A stretch of 47,033 nt of DNA from Bacteroidota bacterium (GCA_003153315.1 PLYA01000049.1:23388-70420); one strand, 5' to 3'. Numbered from the stretch's first letter, positions 35,537-45,683 are shown. Program-made: numbers and translations. The notes: a model not told the origin generated them from the sequence alone.

Positions 35537-35559
35537 CTTGTTTGCCAAAGCTAAGTTAC
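35537..35559 (-). promoter_or_regulatory. Conserved 23-bp box upstream of array C (shared with array B)
   Basis: On the minus strand GTAACTTAGC followed by TTTGGCAAACAAG, 20 of 23 identical to the box at 26283-26305. A TTTG lies exactly 19 bp before TAACTTAG, the spacing of Bacteroidota promoters, so transcription through array C into gene C is plausible. Confidence 0.58.
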
Positions 35560-35717
35560 CCAAACATGGCTTATTAGCAAAGGGTTGCAGCGTATTTAGT
35601 TTTCAACTACAGTTAATATTTTGGGTTTGGAAATGTGGCTTTTTCCTTTATATTATAGGGACGGGATGTTTTGTATATTTACTTTATATAAAAAGAAAAT
35701 TCGTTACATTTGTTTTT

Positions 35718-35918
35718 ATGAATAAGCTGATAATAGCATGTATCATTTTAATTACAATACTAAGTTCTTCTTGTAAGAAAAATTATACCTGCACTTGTAC
35801 CAATGTTAATGCACCAGCTACGTCTTATACTCTTCATGATACTCATGCACAAGCTGTAAGGTTTTGTAATCAAGGCAATGATATAAATGCAGGTACAACT
35901 TCTTGCACGCTTAATTAA
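35718..35918 (+). CDS. Small lipoprotein, 66 residues
   Basis: A short lipoprotein: a basic start, a hydrophobic stretch (LIIACIILITILSSSC) with Cys19 as lipid site, then KKNYTCTCTN and a small Cys-containing domain with four more Cys after position 20. Small proteins starting CKKNYTCTC after the lipid site occur in Bacteroidota, function unknown. The frame runs open far upstream through array C, but only from this ATG is a sensible protein read. A TACATTTG box (35705-35712) precedes the ATG by 5 bp. Confidence 0.68.
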   Translation: MNKLIIACIILITILSSSCKKNYTCTCTNVNAPATSYTLHDTHAQAVRFCNQGNDINAGTTSCTLN

Positions 35919-36027
35919 CTGATAGAGATTTTACAAACAGAATAAAATTTTCCGCGTTAGGGATTGCAACGAAAATCCTTTTGTTGTAATCGACAAAAGA
36001 TTGTAGTGCAGAGCCCGACGGCGCAAT

Positions 36028-36054
36028 AGATTTCTCTCTTCGTTCGAAATGACA
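36028..36054. repeat. Fragment of another dispersed repeat
   Basis: AGATTTCTC followed by CTTCGTTCGAAATGACA, a type of sequence I know as a frequent intergenic repeat in Bacteroidota. The rest of the 200-bp gap before metG shows nothing else. Confidence 0.45.
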
Positions 36055-36124
36055 ACGCGCCGGAACGCCCAAATAAGATAGGAGATAAACTCTCAAATCT
36101 AAATGCTAAATTTGCATCCTGTTT

Positions 36125-38167
36125 ATGAGCTTTAAAAGACATTTAGTTACGGCCGCACTGCCTTATGCCAACGGGCCTGTGCATATAGGGCATTTGGCGG
36201 GCTGTTACCTTCCGGCCGATATATATGTGCGCTACCTGCGCAGCTGTGGCAAGGATGTAAAGTTTATTTGCGGCAGCGATGAGCACGGCGTACCCATTAC
36301 CATAAAGGCTAAGAACGAGGGCATAACCCCCCAACAGGTGGTAGATAAGTACCACAAAATAATGGGCGATGCGTTTAAGGAGTTTGGCATTTCTTTTGAT
36401 ATATACTCGCGTACTTCCAGCAAAACGCACCACCAAACCGCCAGCGATTTCTTTAAAAAACTATACGAAAAAGGTTCTTTTACCGAGCAGGTAACCGAGC
36501 AATATTATGATGAAGAGGCTAAGCAGTTTCTTGCTGATAGATACATTGTAGGTACCTGCCCTAAATGCGGAAACGAAAACGCTTATGGCGACCAGTGCGA
36601 GAAATGCGGTAGTTCCTTATCTCCAACCGAGTTAATTAATCCGCATTCCATGCTATCGGGTTCTAAGCCTGTACTAAGGCAAACCAAGAATTGGTTTTTG
36701 CCGCTGGATAAACTTTCTCCTAAAATAAAAGCTTACATAGAGCAACATAAAGATTGGAAACCTAACGTATATGGGCAGTGTAAAAGCTGGTTAGATAGCG
36801 GAGATGGTTTGCAACCCCGCGCTATGACGCGTGATTTGGACTGGGGCGTTCCCGTTCCGGTAAAAGGTGCCGAGGGCAAAGTGCTGTACGTTTGGTTTGA
36901 TGCGCCTATAGGGTATATATCGGCTACCAAAGATTTAATTCCGAACGAGTGGGAAAAGTATTGGAAGGATAAAGAAAGTCGTTTAATACATTTCATAGGG
37001 AAAGATAATATTGTATTTCATTGCATCATCTTTCCGGCTATGCTTATGGAGCATGGGGAGTTTGTGTTGCCCGATAATGTACCTGCTAACGAGTTCCTGA
37101 ATTTAGAAGGAGATAAGATTTCTACCTCACGCAACTGGGCAGTTTGGTTGCACGAGTATTTGCTGGAGTTTAAAGATAAGCAGGATGTGTTGCGCTACAC
37201 CCTTTGTGCCAATGCTCCTGAAACCAAAGACAATGATTTTACCTGGAAGGACTTTCAGGCAAAGAACAATAATGAGTTGGTTGCCATCTTAGGGAATTTC
37301 GTGAATCGTACATTGGTGCTTACCCATAAGTATTATGATGGGCATGTACCCGATGCGGTTGAATACAGTAAGGAAGACCTGTTGATACTGGAAGAGATAA
37401 CCAAAGCCCCTGATAAGATAGCGGCATCTATAGAGCAATTCCGTTTCCGTGAAGCTTTGGGTGAATTGATGAACCTGGCACGTATAGGCAATAAATACTT
37501 AGCTGATACCGAACCATGGAAACTGATAAAAACAGATGAGAAGCGAGTAAAAACCATTATGAACATCTCGCTGCAAATTACCTGTAACCTTGCCATACTT
37601 TGCGAGCCTTTTTTGCCGTTTACATCCAATAAGCTTTTTACTATTCTAAACATTCATCCAATAAAATGGAACGGGGCAAAACAAATCGGCAACATGCACC
37701 CTGGGCATAAAATAAACAAAGAAGAACTGTTATTCTCTAAAGTAGAAGATGCTGAGATTGAAGCACAAGTTCAAAAACTACATGCTTCTAAAGAAGCGAA
37801 CCAACAAAGTAGTGTAAAAATGGTAGAAGCTCAAAAGCCTGAAATTACCTTTGATGATTTCGGTAAAATGGATATACGCATTGGTACGGTCTTAGAAGCA
37901 GAAAAAGTAAAAGGTGCCGATAAGCTTTTAAAACTAAAGATAGATACCGGGATTGATGTGCGCACGGTTGTAAGCGGCATAGCCCTGTATTATACCCCCG
38001 AAGAAATGCTGAATAAACAAGTAAGCATCTTAGTAAACCTTGCCCCCCGCAAAATAAAAGGCATTGAAAGCAATGGTATGATACTGATGGCAGAAAACGC
38101 CAAAGGCGAGTTGAGTTTAGTGTCTCCCGTAAAGCCTGACGTGAATAACGGGAGTATAGTAAAATAA
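36125..38167 (+). CDS. metG: Methionine--tRNA ligase with C-terminal tRNA-binding domain
   Basis: Charges tRNA(Met). The 680 residues match the long bacterial form. HIGH sits at residues 20-23 ([10 protein letters not shown]); the zinc knuckle CPKCG...CEKCG lies near 145-163; the KMSKS counterpart reads DKISTSRNW near 331, as is normal in the MetG1 type. The anticodon-binding helical domain follows, and residues about 575-680 are an EMAP-II-like tRNA-binding domain ([27 protein letters not shown]). Single gene; the MBOAT gene starts 33 bp downstream on the same strand. Confidence 0.97.
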   Translation: MSFKRHLVTAALPYANGPVHIGHLAGCYLPADIYVRYLRSCGKDVKFICGSDEHGVPITIKAKNEGITPQQVVDKYHKIMGDAFKEFGISFDIYSRTSSKTHHQTASDFFKKLYEKGSFTEQVTEQYYDEEAKQFLADRYIVGTCPKCGNENAYGDQCEKCGSSLSPTELINPHSMLSGSKPVLRQTKNWFLPLDKLSPKIKAYIEQHKDWKPNVYGQCKSWLDSGDGLQPRAMTRDLDWGVPVPVKGAEGKVLYVWFDAPIGYISATKDLIPNEWEKYWKDKESRLIHFIGKDNIVFHCIIFPAMLMEHGEFVLPDNVPANEFLNLEGDKISTSRNWAVWLHEYLLEFKDKQDVLRYTLCANAPETKDNDFTWKDFQAKNNNELVAILGNFVNRTLVLTHKYYDGHVPDAVEYSKEDLLILEEITKAPDKIAASIEQFRFREALGELMNLARIGNKYLADTEPWKLIKTDEKRVKTIMNISLQITCNLAILCEPFLPFTSNKLFTILNIHPIKWNGAKQIGNMHPGHKINKEELLFSKVEDAEIEAQVQKLHASKEANQQSSVKMVEAQKPEITFDDFGKMDIRIGTVLEAEKVKGADKLLKLKIDTGIDVRTVVSGIALYYTPEEMLNKQVSILVNLAPRKIKGIESNGMILMAENAKGELSLVSPVKPDVNNGSIVK

Positions 38168-38200
38168 ACCATGATGTAATTAAAACCATAGTTTAGCAAA

Positions 38201-39628
38201 ATGGTATTTAATTCAGCCGTATTTTTTCTTTTCCTTTCTATTGTACTACTTCTTTATTGGAAGTTCTTTAACAAGAACCTTCTTGTAAGAAACCTTTTTA
38301 TTATTGCTGCCAGTCTTTTCTTTTACGCTTGGTGGGATTGGCGCTTTGTTGGCCTGTGGATGTTTACCTCCTTAACCGATTTTTTTGTTGCCTTATTAAT
38401 AGCCAAGCATAGAGATAAAGGCAAGGCACTTTTGCTGGTTTCTATTTGTACAAACCTTGTAGTATTAGGCTTCTTTAAGTACTTCAATTTCTTTGTAACA
38501 TCATTTGGGTTACTGCTAGAGCATCTTGGTTTCAAGGCATCTCTAAGTACACTTCAGTTAGTACTTCCTGTAGGCATAAGCTTCTATACCTTTCAGGCTA
38601 TGAGTTATACTATTGATGTATATCAAAAAAAGGTAGAGCCTTGTAGAGATATGGCAAAGTATTTAGCATTTATAAGTTTCTTTCCACAACTGGTAGCAGG
38701 CCCTATAGAAAGAGCCCAACACATGTTTCCGCAGTTTGATACCTTAAAGAAAATAACGGGAGAGGGGATTAAGATAGGCTTGCAGTTAATACTATGGGGC
38801 TTATTTAAAAAGACTGTCATAGCTGATAATCTGGCCATTTATGTAGATGAAGTATTTAATCATACCTTAAATTATTCCGGGATAAGTTGTGTAGTGGCCT
38901 CACTATTCTTTACTGTTCAGATTTACTGTGACTTCTCCGGGTATACGGATATAGCAAGAGGTACAGCACGTTTACTTGGCTTTGAACTGATGCAGAATTT
39001 TAATCTTCCTTACTTTGCGAGCAGCTTCACCGATTTTTGGAAACGCTGGCATATTTCGCTTTCATCCTGGTTTAGAGATTATGTATATATCCCTTTAGGG
39101 GGAAACAGAAAAGGCAAGGTTAGGGAGATTGTAAACCTTAATCTAACCTTTATTTTATCGGGCCTATGGCATGGAGCAAACTTTACATTCTTAATCTGGG
39201 GGGCACTTCATGGAGCATATATAAGTTTAGAAAAAATACTGGAAAGGAACCTGAAGATAACCTTGCCAAGGATACTTAAGCACCTTCTTGTTTTTGTTTT
39301 GGTAAGCTTTGCCTGGATATTTTTCAGGGCAGCTTCCCTTCGTGATGCTTTGCTTTTCATAAAACAAATATTTACTCAAACAACGCTGGCTACTTTTTAT
39401 GAAAACTTCAAATTGACATATACAAATACAGGTTATAGTATATGGTTCTTGTTGCCTTTACTTGTATTCATGGCTATAGAAATTATATCTGCTATAGGTA
39501 ATCATACACGTGTATTTCCTTTTAAAACTAAGTCACAACGATTAGTAATATCCTATTTATTGGTTATAAGTATAGTCCTATTTGGGGTATTTAATAATGC
39601 ACCTAACTTTATTTATTTTCAATTTTAA
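38201..39628 (+). CDS. MBOAT-family O-acyltransferase (AlgI-like)
   Basis: A 475-residue membrane protein with about 11 helices that transfers acyl groups (usually acetyl) across the inner membrane to a surface glycan. Family marks: MVFNSAVFFLFL at the start, LFFYAWWDWRFV, LVLPVGISFYTFQAMSYTID, FFPQLVAGPIERA, FWKRWHISLSSWFRDYVYIP and the catalytic His324 in LSGLWHGANFTF. The next gene, an SGNH-like protein, starts on the base after this stop, the usual AlgI-plus-acceptor-transferase pairing. Glycan substrate unknown. Confidence 0.95.
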   Translation: MVFNSAVFFLFLSIVLLLYWKFFNKNLLVRNLFIIAASLFFYAWWDWRFVGLWMFTSLTDFFVALLIAKHRDKGKALLLVSICTNLVVLGFFKYFNFFVTSFGLLLEHLGFKASLSTLQLVLPVGISFYTFQAMSYTIDVYQKKVEPCRDMAKYLAFISFFPQLVAGPIERAQHMFPQFDTLKKITGEGIKIGLQLILWGLFKKTVIADNLAIYVDEVFNHTLNYSGISCVVASLFFTVQIYCDFSGYTDIARGTARLLGFELMQNFNLPYFASSFTDFWKRWHISLSSWFRDYVYIPLGGNRKGKVREIVNLNLTFILSGLWHGANFTFLIWGALHGAYISLEKILERNLKITLPRILKHLLVFVLVSFAWIFFRAASLRDALLFIKQIFTQTTLATFYENFKLTYTNTGYSIWFLLPLLVFMAIEIISAIGNHTRVFPFKTKSQRLVISYLLVISIVLFGVFNNAPNFIYFQF

Positions 39629-40558
39629 ATGGAGAAAAGAGTTTTGAAATTTCTTTTAATAGTAAGTGTTCCCATACTTGTTTTGATGGTATGTATTTGC
39701 GCTATCTCTCCTTCAGATGAATTTCGTTTTTCTTACATTAAAAACGATTGTTCTTCACAGTCCTTAGGAATATATAAGAGTATATACCGTGATACCGGGA
39801 AAATTGATGTGGCTTTCTTTGGCTCTTCTCATACCCTCATGGGCATAGACGATTCTGTTTTAAATGCTTCAGACAAAAAAATACATGTTCTGAATTTAGG
39901 GTATTGCCGTTTTGGGAGAGATTTATCGTATATACTTTTTAAAAAGGTTTTAGAGCAAAAGAAAATTAAAACGGCGGTTTTTGAAATAACAGAAACAGAG
40001 GCTTCATACAGTCATCCTGATTATGCTTTTCTTGCTGGGTCCGCAGATATATTTCCGTCTTCTTTTTTTTATAACCAGGATTTTATGAAGAACAGGTATA
40101 ATGCCTTTCTGTTTCATACAGCTTATTTGAGGGAATGCCTATTTGGAAAAGATAAAAGGCAGGTGTCCTATTTAAAAAAGTATGCGCACGTTTCACATTC
40201 TGGTACTGCCGATTCAACCTATTTAGAGGGTCAGAAGGAAGAGAAACTTAAAGATTTGAGAAGTTATGATGCATCCACTTTGGCAAGAAAAGCAGAACTA
40301 TCTTTTTCTGCCTATTATTTAAATAAAATAAAAGAACTTGCTGCTAAGAATAACTGTAAGGTTTATTTTATTTACCTGCCGGCTTATGGAAATGATGTAA
40401 AGAACTCTTTGGACTCTGCTTTTTATAAACCTTATTTTGAATCCCTAATCCCACCTGATAGTCTTTTAACTAATTACAAAAACTGGCAGGATGAAGCTCA
40501 CCTTACTAATAGAGGTGCTATTATTTTAAGTAACTGGGTTTTAGAGAAGATAAATTAA
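39629..40558 (+). CDS. SGNH-hydrolase-like membrane-anchored protein, partner of MBOAT
   Basis: A 309-residue protein with one N-terminal membrane helix (about 6-27) and a periplasmic domain. FFGSSHTLMG puts a candidate nucleophile Ser66 in the first SGNH block; DEAHLTNRG near the end holds the Asp288-His291 pair of block V. This matches AlgJ/AlgX/DltD-like partners that pass acetyl from MBOAT to polysaccharide. It ends one base before the convergent glycosyltransferase stop, leaving no room for a terminator between them. Confidence 0.82.
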   Translation: MEKRVLKFLLIVSVPILVLMVCICAISPSDEFRFSYIKNDCSSQSLGIYKSIYRDTGKIDVAFFGSSHTLMGIDDSVLNASDKKIHVLNLGYCRFGRDLSYILFKKVLEQKKIKTAVFEITETEASYSHPDYAFLAGSADIFPSSFFYNQDFMKNRYNAFLFHTAYLRECLFGKDKRQVSYLKKYAHVSHSGTADSTYLEGQKEEKLKDLRSYDASTLARKAELSFSAYYLNKIKELAAKNNCKVYFIYLPAYGNDVKNSLDSAFYKPYFESLIPPDSLLTNYKNWQDEAHLTNRGAIILSNWVLEKIN

Positions 40559-40559
40559 A

Positions 40560-42008
40560 TTACTTAAGCTTATATATTTTCAGGTCATTATAAACAGCTA
40601 AGGGGGCAGGTAATATGTTTATTGTTTCTTCATTTAATTTAGCATCGCTAATTAAATAGGTTACTCCTTTTTCTTTGTATTTATTTAAGATATCTTTATT
40701 CAATTGGTCTTCATAAAAAGTATAGCCTTTACGGTTTAAGTAATATAGATTTACCATTTGCGAATCGTCATTACCTGTAAGACAGATAGCATTTTCCGGA
40801 ATTAATGCCTGAATTTGTTTTTTGTAATTAAGTAATGCGGGGTCAAAACCGGGGTCAATTAAATTCCAGCGGGTTTGGCTTCTTAAATAAGCAGTAATGG
40901 GCATAAGTAAGATACAGGCGAAAGCTAACAACCTCAAATATTTTTTTTTCTGTTCTGTTAATATTTTAAATCCATATAGACTAATTAAAAACAGAAAGGG
41001 TAAGAATGGAAACAGATAATAATCGTGTATGGTTGTTATCATGTTTAGTTCATATAAAAAGTATGCAGCTACGCCTACCAATCCGAAGAAAAAGCAATTA
41101 GCAATACCGCTCTTGTTGATTATTTTATTTTTAAACAGATAGAAAACTCCTGCTATAAACAGAAACAGGGCTGCGTAGTTTATGTAAAGTTCGGGTATAA
41201 TAGATATAAGGTTTCCTTGCAGGTAATCTAAATACTTTATTAAAGTAATCGTATTGGCAAAAATACCTTTTACAATGCCATTACCCTCCCATGAGCCAAT
41301 TACAGAAGCATACCAAATAATAGAAGGTAATAAAAAGATCATAATAATAGTTAGCTCTTTTACTTTGGCTTTACTTTTAATCCAATACACTGCAAATGGT
41401 ATAGCAAAAAGTATAAAAGGCAGTTTACATAATGTGGCTAAGGAAATAAAAAAAGAAAAGAAAATTAACTGTTTTATCTTTAATTCTGAATGATAAGCAC
41501 TGAAAAAATAAAGCGCATAAATCCCAAAACATAAAGCCAGATTATCGGGTAATGGGTTAATGGTATAGTAATAAAAAATGGGAGAGAAGCCAATTGCCCA
41601 AGCACCTATTGCAGCTAATATCTTATTCTTTAAAATTGAATTAGCTAATAAATAAAACCCCAATAAAGAAAAAGCACCAATTATGAAAGTAACGATACGT
41701 GTAACTACTATATGGTGGCCAAACAATTTACAGAAACAGGCAATAATCCATTGGTATAAAGGAAACTCCATACGTATGATACCATCAGGATATACCAGGT
41801 TATTTAGCCTTGGATTAAGAATAGTAAAGTCCTGATGACAGAAATTTTCGATAACCGTTTGTGTCTGTGTTTGTCTCCATACATGATAACCTATAAAGTC
41901 GTAATTAAAAATCGGGAAATGAAGAATCAGGCTTATAAAAAGGGCCAATCCTATAATAACAATGTGTATGTGTTTATAATGCTGAATATTTTTTAAAAAC
42001 TCTTTCAA
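40560..42008 (-). CDS. GT39-like integral membrane glycosyltransferase 1
   Basis: A 482-residue protein with about 11 helices. The first periplasmic loop reads YDFIGYHVWRQTQTQTVIEN, the place of the catalytic acidic residue in lipid-linked GT-C/GT39 enzymes, followed by NPRLNNLVYPDG and RMEFPLYQW (about 65-90). The C-terminal 100 residues form a soluble domain (ALIPENAICLTGNDD). Such enzymes use polyprenyl-phosphate sugars to modify lipid or protein glycans. It is convergent with the SGNH gene. Acceptor unknown. Confidence 0.85.
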   Translation of the reverse strand: MKEFLKNIQHYKHIHIVIIGLALFISLILHFPIFNYDFIGYHVWRQTQTQTVIENFCHQDFTILNPRLNNLVYPDGIIRMEFPLYQWIIACFCKLFGHHIVVTRIVTFIIGAFSLLGFYLLANSILKNKILAAIGAWAIGFSPIFYYYTINPLPDNLALCFGIYALYFFSAYHSELKIKQLIFFSFFISLATLCKLPFILFAIPFAVYWIKSKAKVKELTIIMIFLLPSIIWYASVIGSWEGNGIVKGIFANTITLIKYLDYLQGNLISIIPELYINYAALFLFIAGVFYLFKNKIINKSGIANCFFFGLVGVAAYFLYELNMITTIHDYYLFPFLPFLFLISLYGFKILTEQKKKYLRLLAFACILLMPITAYLRSQTRWNLIDPGFDPALLNYKKQIQALIPENAICLTGNDDSQMVNLYYLNRKGYTFYEDQLNKDILNKYKEKGVTYLISDAKLNEETINILPAPLAVYNDLKIYKLK

Positions 42009-42030
42009 ATAGATGGTATTGAAGATTTGT

Positions 42031-42106
42031 CTAATTTCGCAAAGATAATTAAACGCACATGATAACCGCTGAAATGGCTGTTCGTTACGAACGCAAAAAT
42101 CATAAA
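42031..42106 (+). repeat. Duplicate copy (left) of the E1 dehydrogenase 5' end
   Basis: About 75 bp that repeat 43581-43655: the leader CTAATTTCGCAAAGATAATT, the start codon and codons for MITAEMAVRYERK. Here the frame (from 42059) ends after about 50 codons and is out of frame with the GT39 gene. Differences from the right copy are few. Confidence 0.93.
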
Positions 42107-42107
42107 A

Positions 42108-43556
42108 ATGAAAAGCATACTTTCTTTAAAATCATTTCCTTTTTGGCTGCTGACGTTTTCCTTTATATTACTGTTGGTAGTATCTCAACTTGTTCAGGAT
42201 GGAATTTTTAATGATGGAGTACTTTATATAAGTGTTTCAAAAAATTTGGCCGATGGCTTAGGAACCTTTTGGCATCCGCATTTTAATAAAGTCTATCCTG
42301 TATTTAGAGAACAACCTCCTTTATACTTTGGTTTATTGGCTGTTTTCTTTAAAATATTCGGGACAGGTATGTATACCGAGCGCATTTTTTGTTTCACCTG
42401 CATGGTGCTTACAGCTTTTTTTATTCATAAAATATGGAAAAAAGTAATGCTACGTAATAATCCTGTCATGATAGAGCATGGTTGGCTTCCTGTTTTACTT
42501 TGGATAAGCATACCTGTTTGTTTCTGGGCATACTCCAACCACGTGGAAGAAACGGTAATGGCTTTATTCGTAACCATATCTGTTTATTATCTGTATCAGT
42601 TTTTATACATTAAAAAGGATAATTTAATCTATCTGATTTTAGCCGGTATTTTTATTTTTCTTTCCAGTTTAACTAAAGGAATACAAGGTATCTTTCCTGT
42701 AACCGCCATTTTCTTTTATTGGCTGGTGAGTAAAAACATATCTTTCAAGAAGAACATTATATACTCAGTTATACTAATTGGCATACCTATATTTATATAC
42801 ACTTTGCTTATCCTTTTCAATCATCATGTATATGATGCATTGAAAGAGTATTTACAAAACAGACTTGGCAAAACATTTCAAACCACAGTAAATAATACTA
42901 CAGATTACCATCTTGAAATAGTAGTAAGGTTATTTACCGAACTCATCCCTATGTTTCTTATTATAGCTATAATACTACTGACAAGCCGGAAAATGAATAC
43001 AGATAATACGGATAAAAAAGAGCGTAATGAAACTTCGCTTTGGTTTTTATTAATAGGCTTATCAGGCACACTTCCTTTGGCGGTTACACTTGAACAGCGG
43101 GGCTTTTATATGGTTATGGCGTTTCCGCTTTTTGCTTTATCGGCTGCCTGTTTCTTTTCTAACCGTATTTTTTTCTTAACGGATAAAATAAATGTAACAG
43201 GCAAATCATTTAATATATTCAAAATTGTTTCCATTATAGTTTTAGTAGGCTCCTTGTTATTCACCCTTTTGCAAATCGGTAAAACCAAACGTGACGAAAA
43301 GATACTGTCTGATATTTATACTATTGGAAAAATAATACCGCATGGAGAGATTGTAGGTACTCCATACACTATCTCATACGAATGGGGCCTGTCTGAATAT
43401 TTTTCAAGATATTTTTATATAACGCTTGATGCAAGTACAAACGAACATAAATATTTTATGATTCGGAAAGACTTACCTAAAAACCTTGTACCGCCCAACT
43501 ATAAAATATACCCCATTCATACTATGTTCGTTGATTTATATGTTAAAGAAAAGTAA
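42108..43556 (+). CDS. GT39/ArnT-like integral membrane glycosyltransferase 2
   Basis: A 482-residue membrane protein with about 11 helices. FNDGVLYISVSKNLADG (about 33-50) carries the acidic residue of the first loop, and PVFREQPPLYFGLLAVFFKI the following PP-containing motif, both as in ArnT/GT39 proteins. The C-terminal part is a small soluble domain. Its ATG lies inside the duplicated E1 leader, so the gene seems to use a captured promoter. It has no close similarity to the preceding glycosyltransferase apart from the family fold. Confidence 0.87.
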   Translation: MKSILSLKSFPFWLLTFSFILLLVVSQLVQDGIFNDGVLYISVSKNLADGLGTFWHPHFNKVYPVFREQPPLYFGLLAVFFKIFGTGMYTERIFCFTCMVLTAFFIHKIWKKVMLRNNPVMIEHGWLPVLLWISIPVCFWAYSNHVEETVMALFVTISVYYLYQFLYIKKDNLIYLILAGIFIFLSSLTKGIQGIFPVTAIFFYWLVSKNISFKKNIIYSVILIGIPIFIYTLLILFNHHVYDALKEYLQNRLGKTFQTTVNNTTDYHLEIVVRLFTELIPMFLIIAIILLTSRKMNTDNTDKKERNETSLWFLLIGLSGTLPLAVTLEQRGFYMVMAFPLFALSAACFFSNRIFFLTDKINVTGKSFNIFKIVSIIVLVGSLLFTLLQIGKTKRDEKILSDIYTIGKIIPHGEIVGTPYTISYEWGLSEYFSRYFYITLDASTNEHKYFMIRKDLPKNLVPPNYKIYPIHTMFVDLYVKEK

Positions 43557-43580
43557 GAAATATCTTCTTAAAAGAATTAC

Positions 43581-43655
43581 CTAATTTCGCAAAGATAATT
43601 TAAAACACATGATTACTGCTGAAATGGCTGTTCGTTACGAACGCAAAAAACATAA
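43581..43655 (+). repeat. Duplicate copy (right): true leader and start of the E1 dehydrogenase
   Basis: Partner of 42031-42106. Differences include synonymous changes in the Ile and Thr codons after the start. This copy continues into the full-length gene. A CTAATTTCGC segment could hold a minus-7-like element. Confidence 0.93.
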
Positions 43656-45606
43656 AGACGATACGCTTCTTACACTTTATAAAAACATTTTAAAACCTCG
43701 TTTAATAGAAGAGAAGATGTTGATACTTCTTCGTCAGGGGCGTATTGCCAAATGGTTTAGTGGTATTGGGCAAGAGGCTATTTCGGTTGGCGTGGCAACG
43801 GCTTTTGAGCAAGACGAATATATTTTACCTATGCACCGCAATCTGGGTGTATTTACCACACGTGGCATTCCTTTGCATCGTTTGTTTTCTCAGTTTACGG
43901 GTAAGCTAAGCGGCTTTACCAGCGGGCGAGACAGAAGCTTTCATTTTGGTACGCAGGAGTATAAAATAGTGGGCATGATATCGCACCTAGGTCCGCAAAT
44001 GGGTGTGGCAGATGGTATTGCCTTGGCAAATAAATTACGTAAAGATAAAAAAGCGGTGGCTGTTTTTAGTGGAGATGGCGGTTCATCTGAAGGCGATTTT
44101 CATGAAAGTATAAACGTAGCTGCTGTTTGGAATTTGCCGGTTATATTTATTATTGAGAATAATGGTTATGGTTTATCAACCCCAAGCAATGAGCAGTTTA
44201 AATGCAAGCAGTTTATTGATAAAGCCATTGGGTATGGTATAGAAGGCGTGCAGGTAGATGGAAACAATGTGCTTAAGGTTTATGAAACCGTAAAGAAGAT
44301 TGCAGAAGATATTCGCGAGAATCCTCGTCCTGTTTTATTGGAATGTATCACCTTCCGTATGCGCGGACATGAGGAAGCATCGGGTACCAAATACGTTCCT
44401 AAAGAATTGTTTGAAGTATGGGGCAAAAAAGATCCGGTAAATAATTTTGAGCGCTTTTTGTTGGATGAAGGTGTTCTTACTGAGGATTTAATTGAAGAAA
44501 TCCGTAACGGTATAAAACAGGATATTGATACCTGCTTGGAGCAAACTTTTGCCGAGTCTATGCCTGAAGTTAATACAGCCAAGGAGCTAAGAGAAATGTA
44601 TGCGCCTTTCGTTTTAAATGAGACTAAACCACAAGGCAATACTTCTTCTAAACGTTTGATTGATGCGGTTTCTGATGGCCTGCGTTTAGCCATGCGAAAA
44701 CATAAAAACCTGGTGTTGATGGGACAGGACATTGCCGAGTATGGTGGTGTGTTTAAAATTACAGATGGTTTTGTAGAAGAGTTTGGTAAAGACAGGGTGC
44801 GTAATACACCTCTTTGTGAATCAGCTATTCTTGGGTCTGGCTTTGGCTTATCTATTAATGGTATGAAAGCCATGGTAGAGATGCAGTTTGCCGATTTTGT
44901 TACAGAAGGTATGACGCAGATTGTAAATAATCTGGCTAAATCGCATTACCGTTGGGGGCAATGTGCTGATGTGGTAGTGCGTATGCCAACAGGTGCAGGA
45001 GTGGCTGCCGGCCCATTTCACTCGCAAAGTAATGAAGCCTGGTTCTTTAAAACACCCGGATTAAAAATTGTCTATCCTGCTTTCCCAAGTGATGCAAAAG
45101 GCTTGCTGCTTACTGCTTTTGAAGACCCTAATCCGGTAATGTTTTTTGAGCATAAAGGATTGTATAGAAGCATAACTGAAGATATTGCTGATGAATATTA
45201 TACGATACCTTTCGGACAGGCGCGCTTGGTAAAAGAAGGCACTGATTTAACCATAGTAAGTTACGGTTTAGGTGTGCATTGGGCTTTAGAGGCTTTGGCA
45301 GAGCATACTGAAATATCTGCCGACCTGATTGATTTAAGAACTCTTGCTCCGCTTGATACAGAAACTATTTACGCATCCGTAAAAAAAACAGGACGTGTTA
45401 TTGTATTACATGAAGATACCTTAACCGGTGGAATAGGAGGGGAGATAGCCGCTTTAATTACCGAAAATTGCTTTGAGTATTTAGATGCCCCCGTAATGCG
45501 TGAAGGCAGCCTGGATACGCCCGTACCTATGAATGCTGATTTGGAACATAATTTTTTGCCAAAGGAAAGATTTAAAGAGAAGCTAAAGAAACTGCTTAGC
45601 TACTAA
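43609..45606 (+). CDS. 2-oxoisovalerate-type dehydrogenase E1, fused alpha and beta subunits
   Basis: A 665-residue thiamine-pyrophosphate enzyme, E1 of a branched-chain 2-oxoacid dehydrogenase complex. Residues 1-330 are the alpha part: GIGQEAISVGVA, MHRNLGVF, and the TPP motif GDGGSSEGDFHE...ENN (about 155-187). Residues about 345-665 are the beta part: MGQDIAEYGGVFKIT, FADFVTEGMTQI, MPTGAGVAAGPFHSQ and the transketolase C-terminal domain with HEDTLTGGIGGEIAA. Fusion of both halves is usual in Bacteroidota. It would oxidise 2-oxo acids from Val, Leu and Ile to acyl-CoA. E2 and E3 are not in the window. The 5' end is duplicated upstream. Confidence 0.95.
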   Translation: MITAEMAVRYERKKHKDDTLLTLYKNILKPRLIEEKMLILLRQGRIAKWFSGIGQEAISVGVATAFEQDEYILPMHRNLGVFTTRGIPLHRLFSQFTGKLSGFTSGRDRSFHFGTQEYKIVGMISHLGPQMGVADGIALANKLRKDKKAVAVFSGDGGSSEGDFHESINVAAVWNLPVIFIIENNGYGLSTPSNEQFKCKQFIDKAIGYGIEGVQVDGNNVLKVYETVKKIAEDIRENPRPVLLECITFRMRGHEEASGTKYVPKELFEVWGKKDPVNNFERFLLDEGVLTEDLIEEIRNGIKQDIDTCLEQTFAESMPEVNTAKELREMYAPFVLNETKPQGNTSSKRLIDAVSDGLRLAMRKHKNLVLMGQDIAEYGGVFKITDGFVEEFGKDRVRNTPLCESAILGSGFGLSINGMKAMVEMQFADFVTEGMTQIVNNLAKSHYRWGQCADVVVRMPTGAGVAAGPFHSQSNEAWFFKTPGLKIVYPAFPSDAKGLLLTAFEDPNPVMFFEHKGLYRSITEDIADEYYTIPFGQARLVKEGTDLTIVSYGLGVHWALEALAEHTEISADLIDLRTLAPLDTETIYASVKKTGRVIVLHEDTLTGGIGGEIAALITENCFEYLDAPVMREGSLDTPVPMNADLEHNFLPKERFKEKLKKLLSY

Positions 45607-45683
45607 ATAAGTGTTAGAAATAATATGCAAATTTTTTTTTCTCACCCTAGCCCACTAACGCAAAACCCATGTTAAAGGCAGTA

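Noticed and set aside
35241..35918. 225-codon plus-strand frame through array C joined to the small lipoprotein
   Set aside because: The VPSLGIR repeats are a by-product of the 21-bp unit; the only plausible protein starts at the ATG at 35718 with its own lipid signal.
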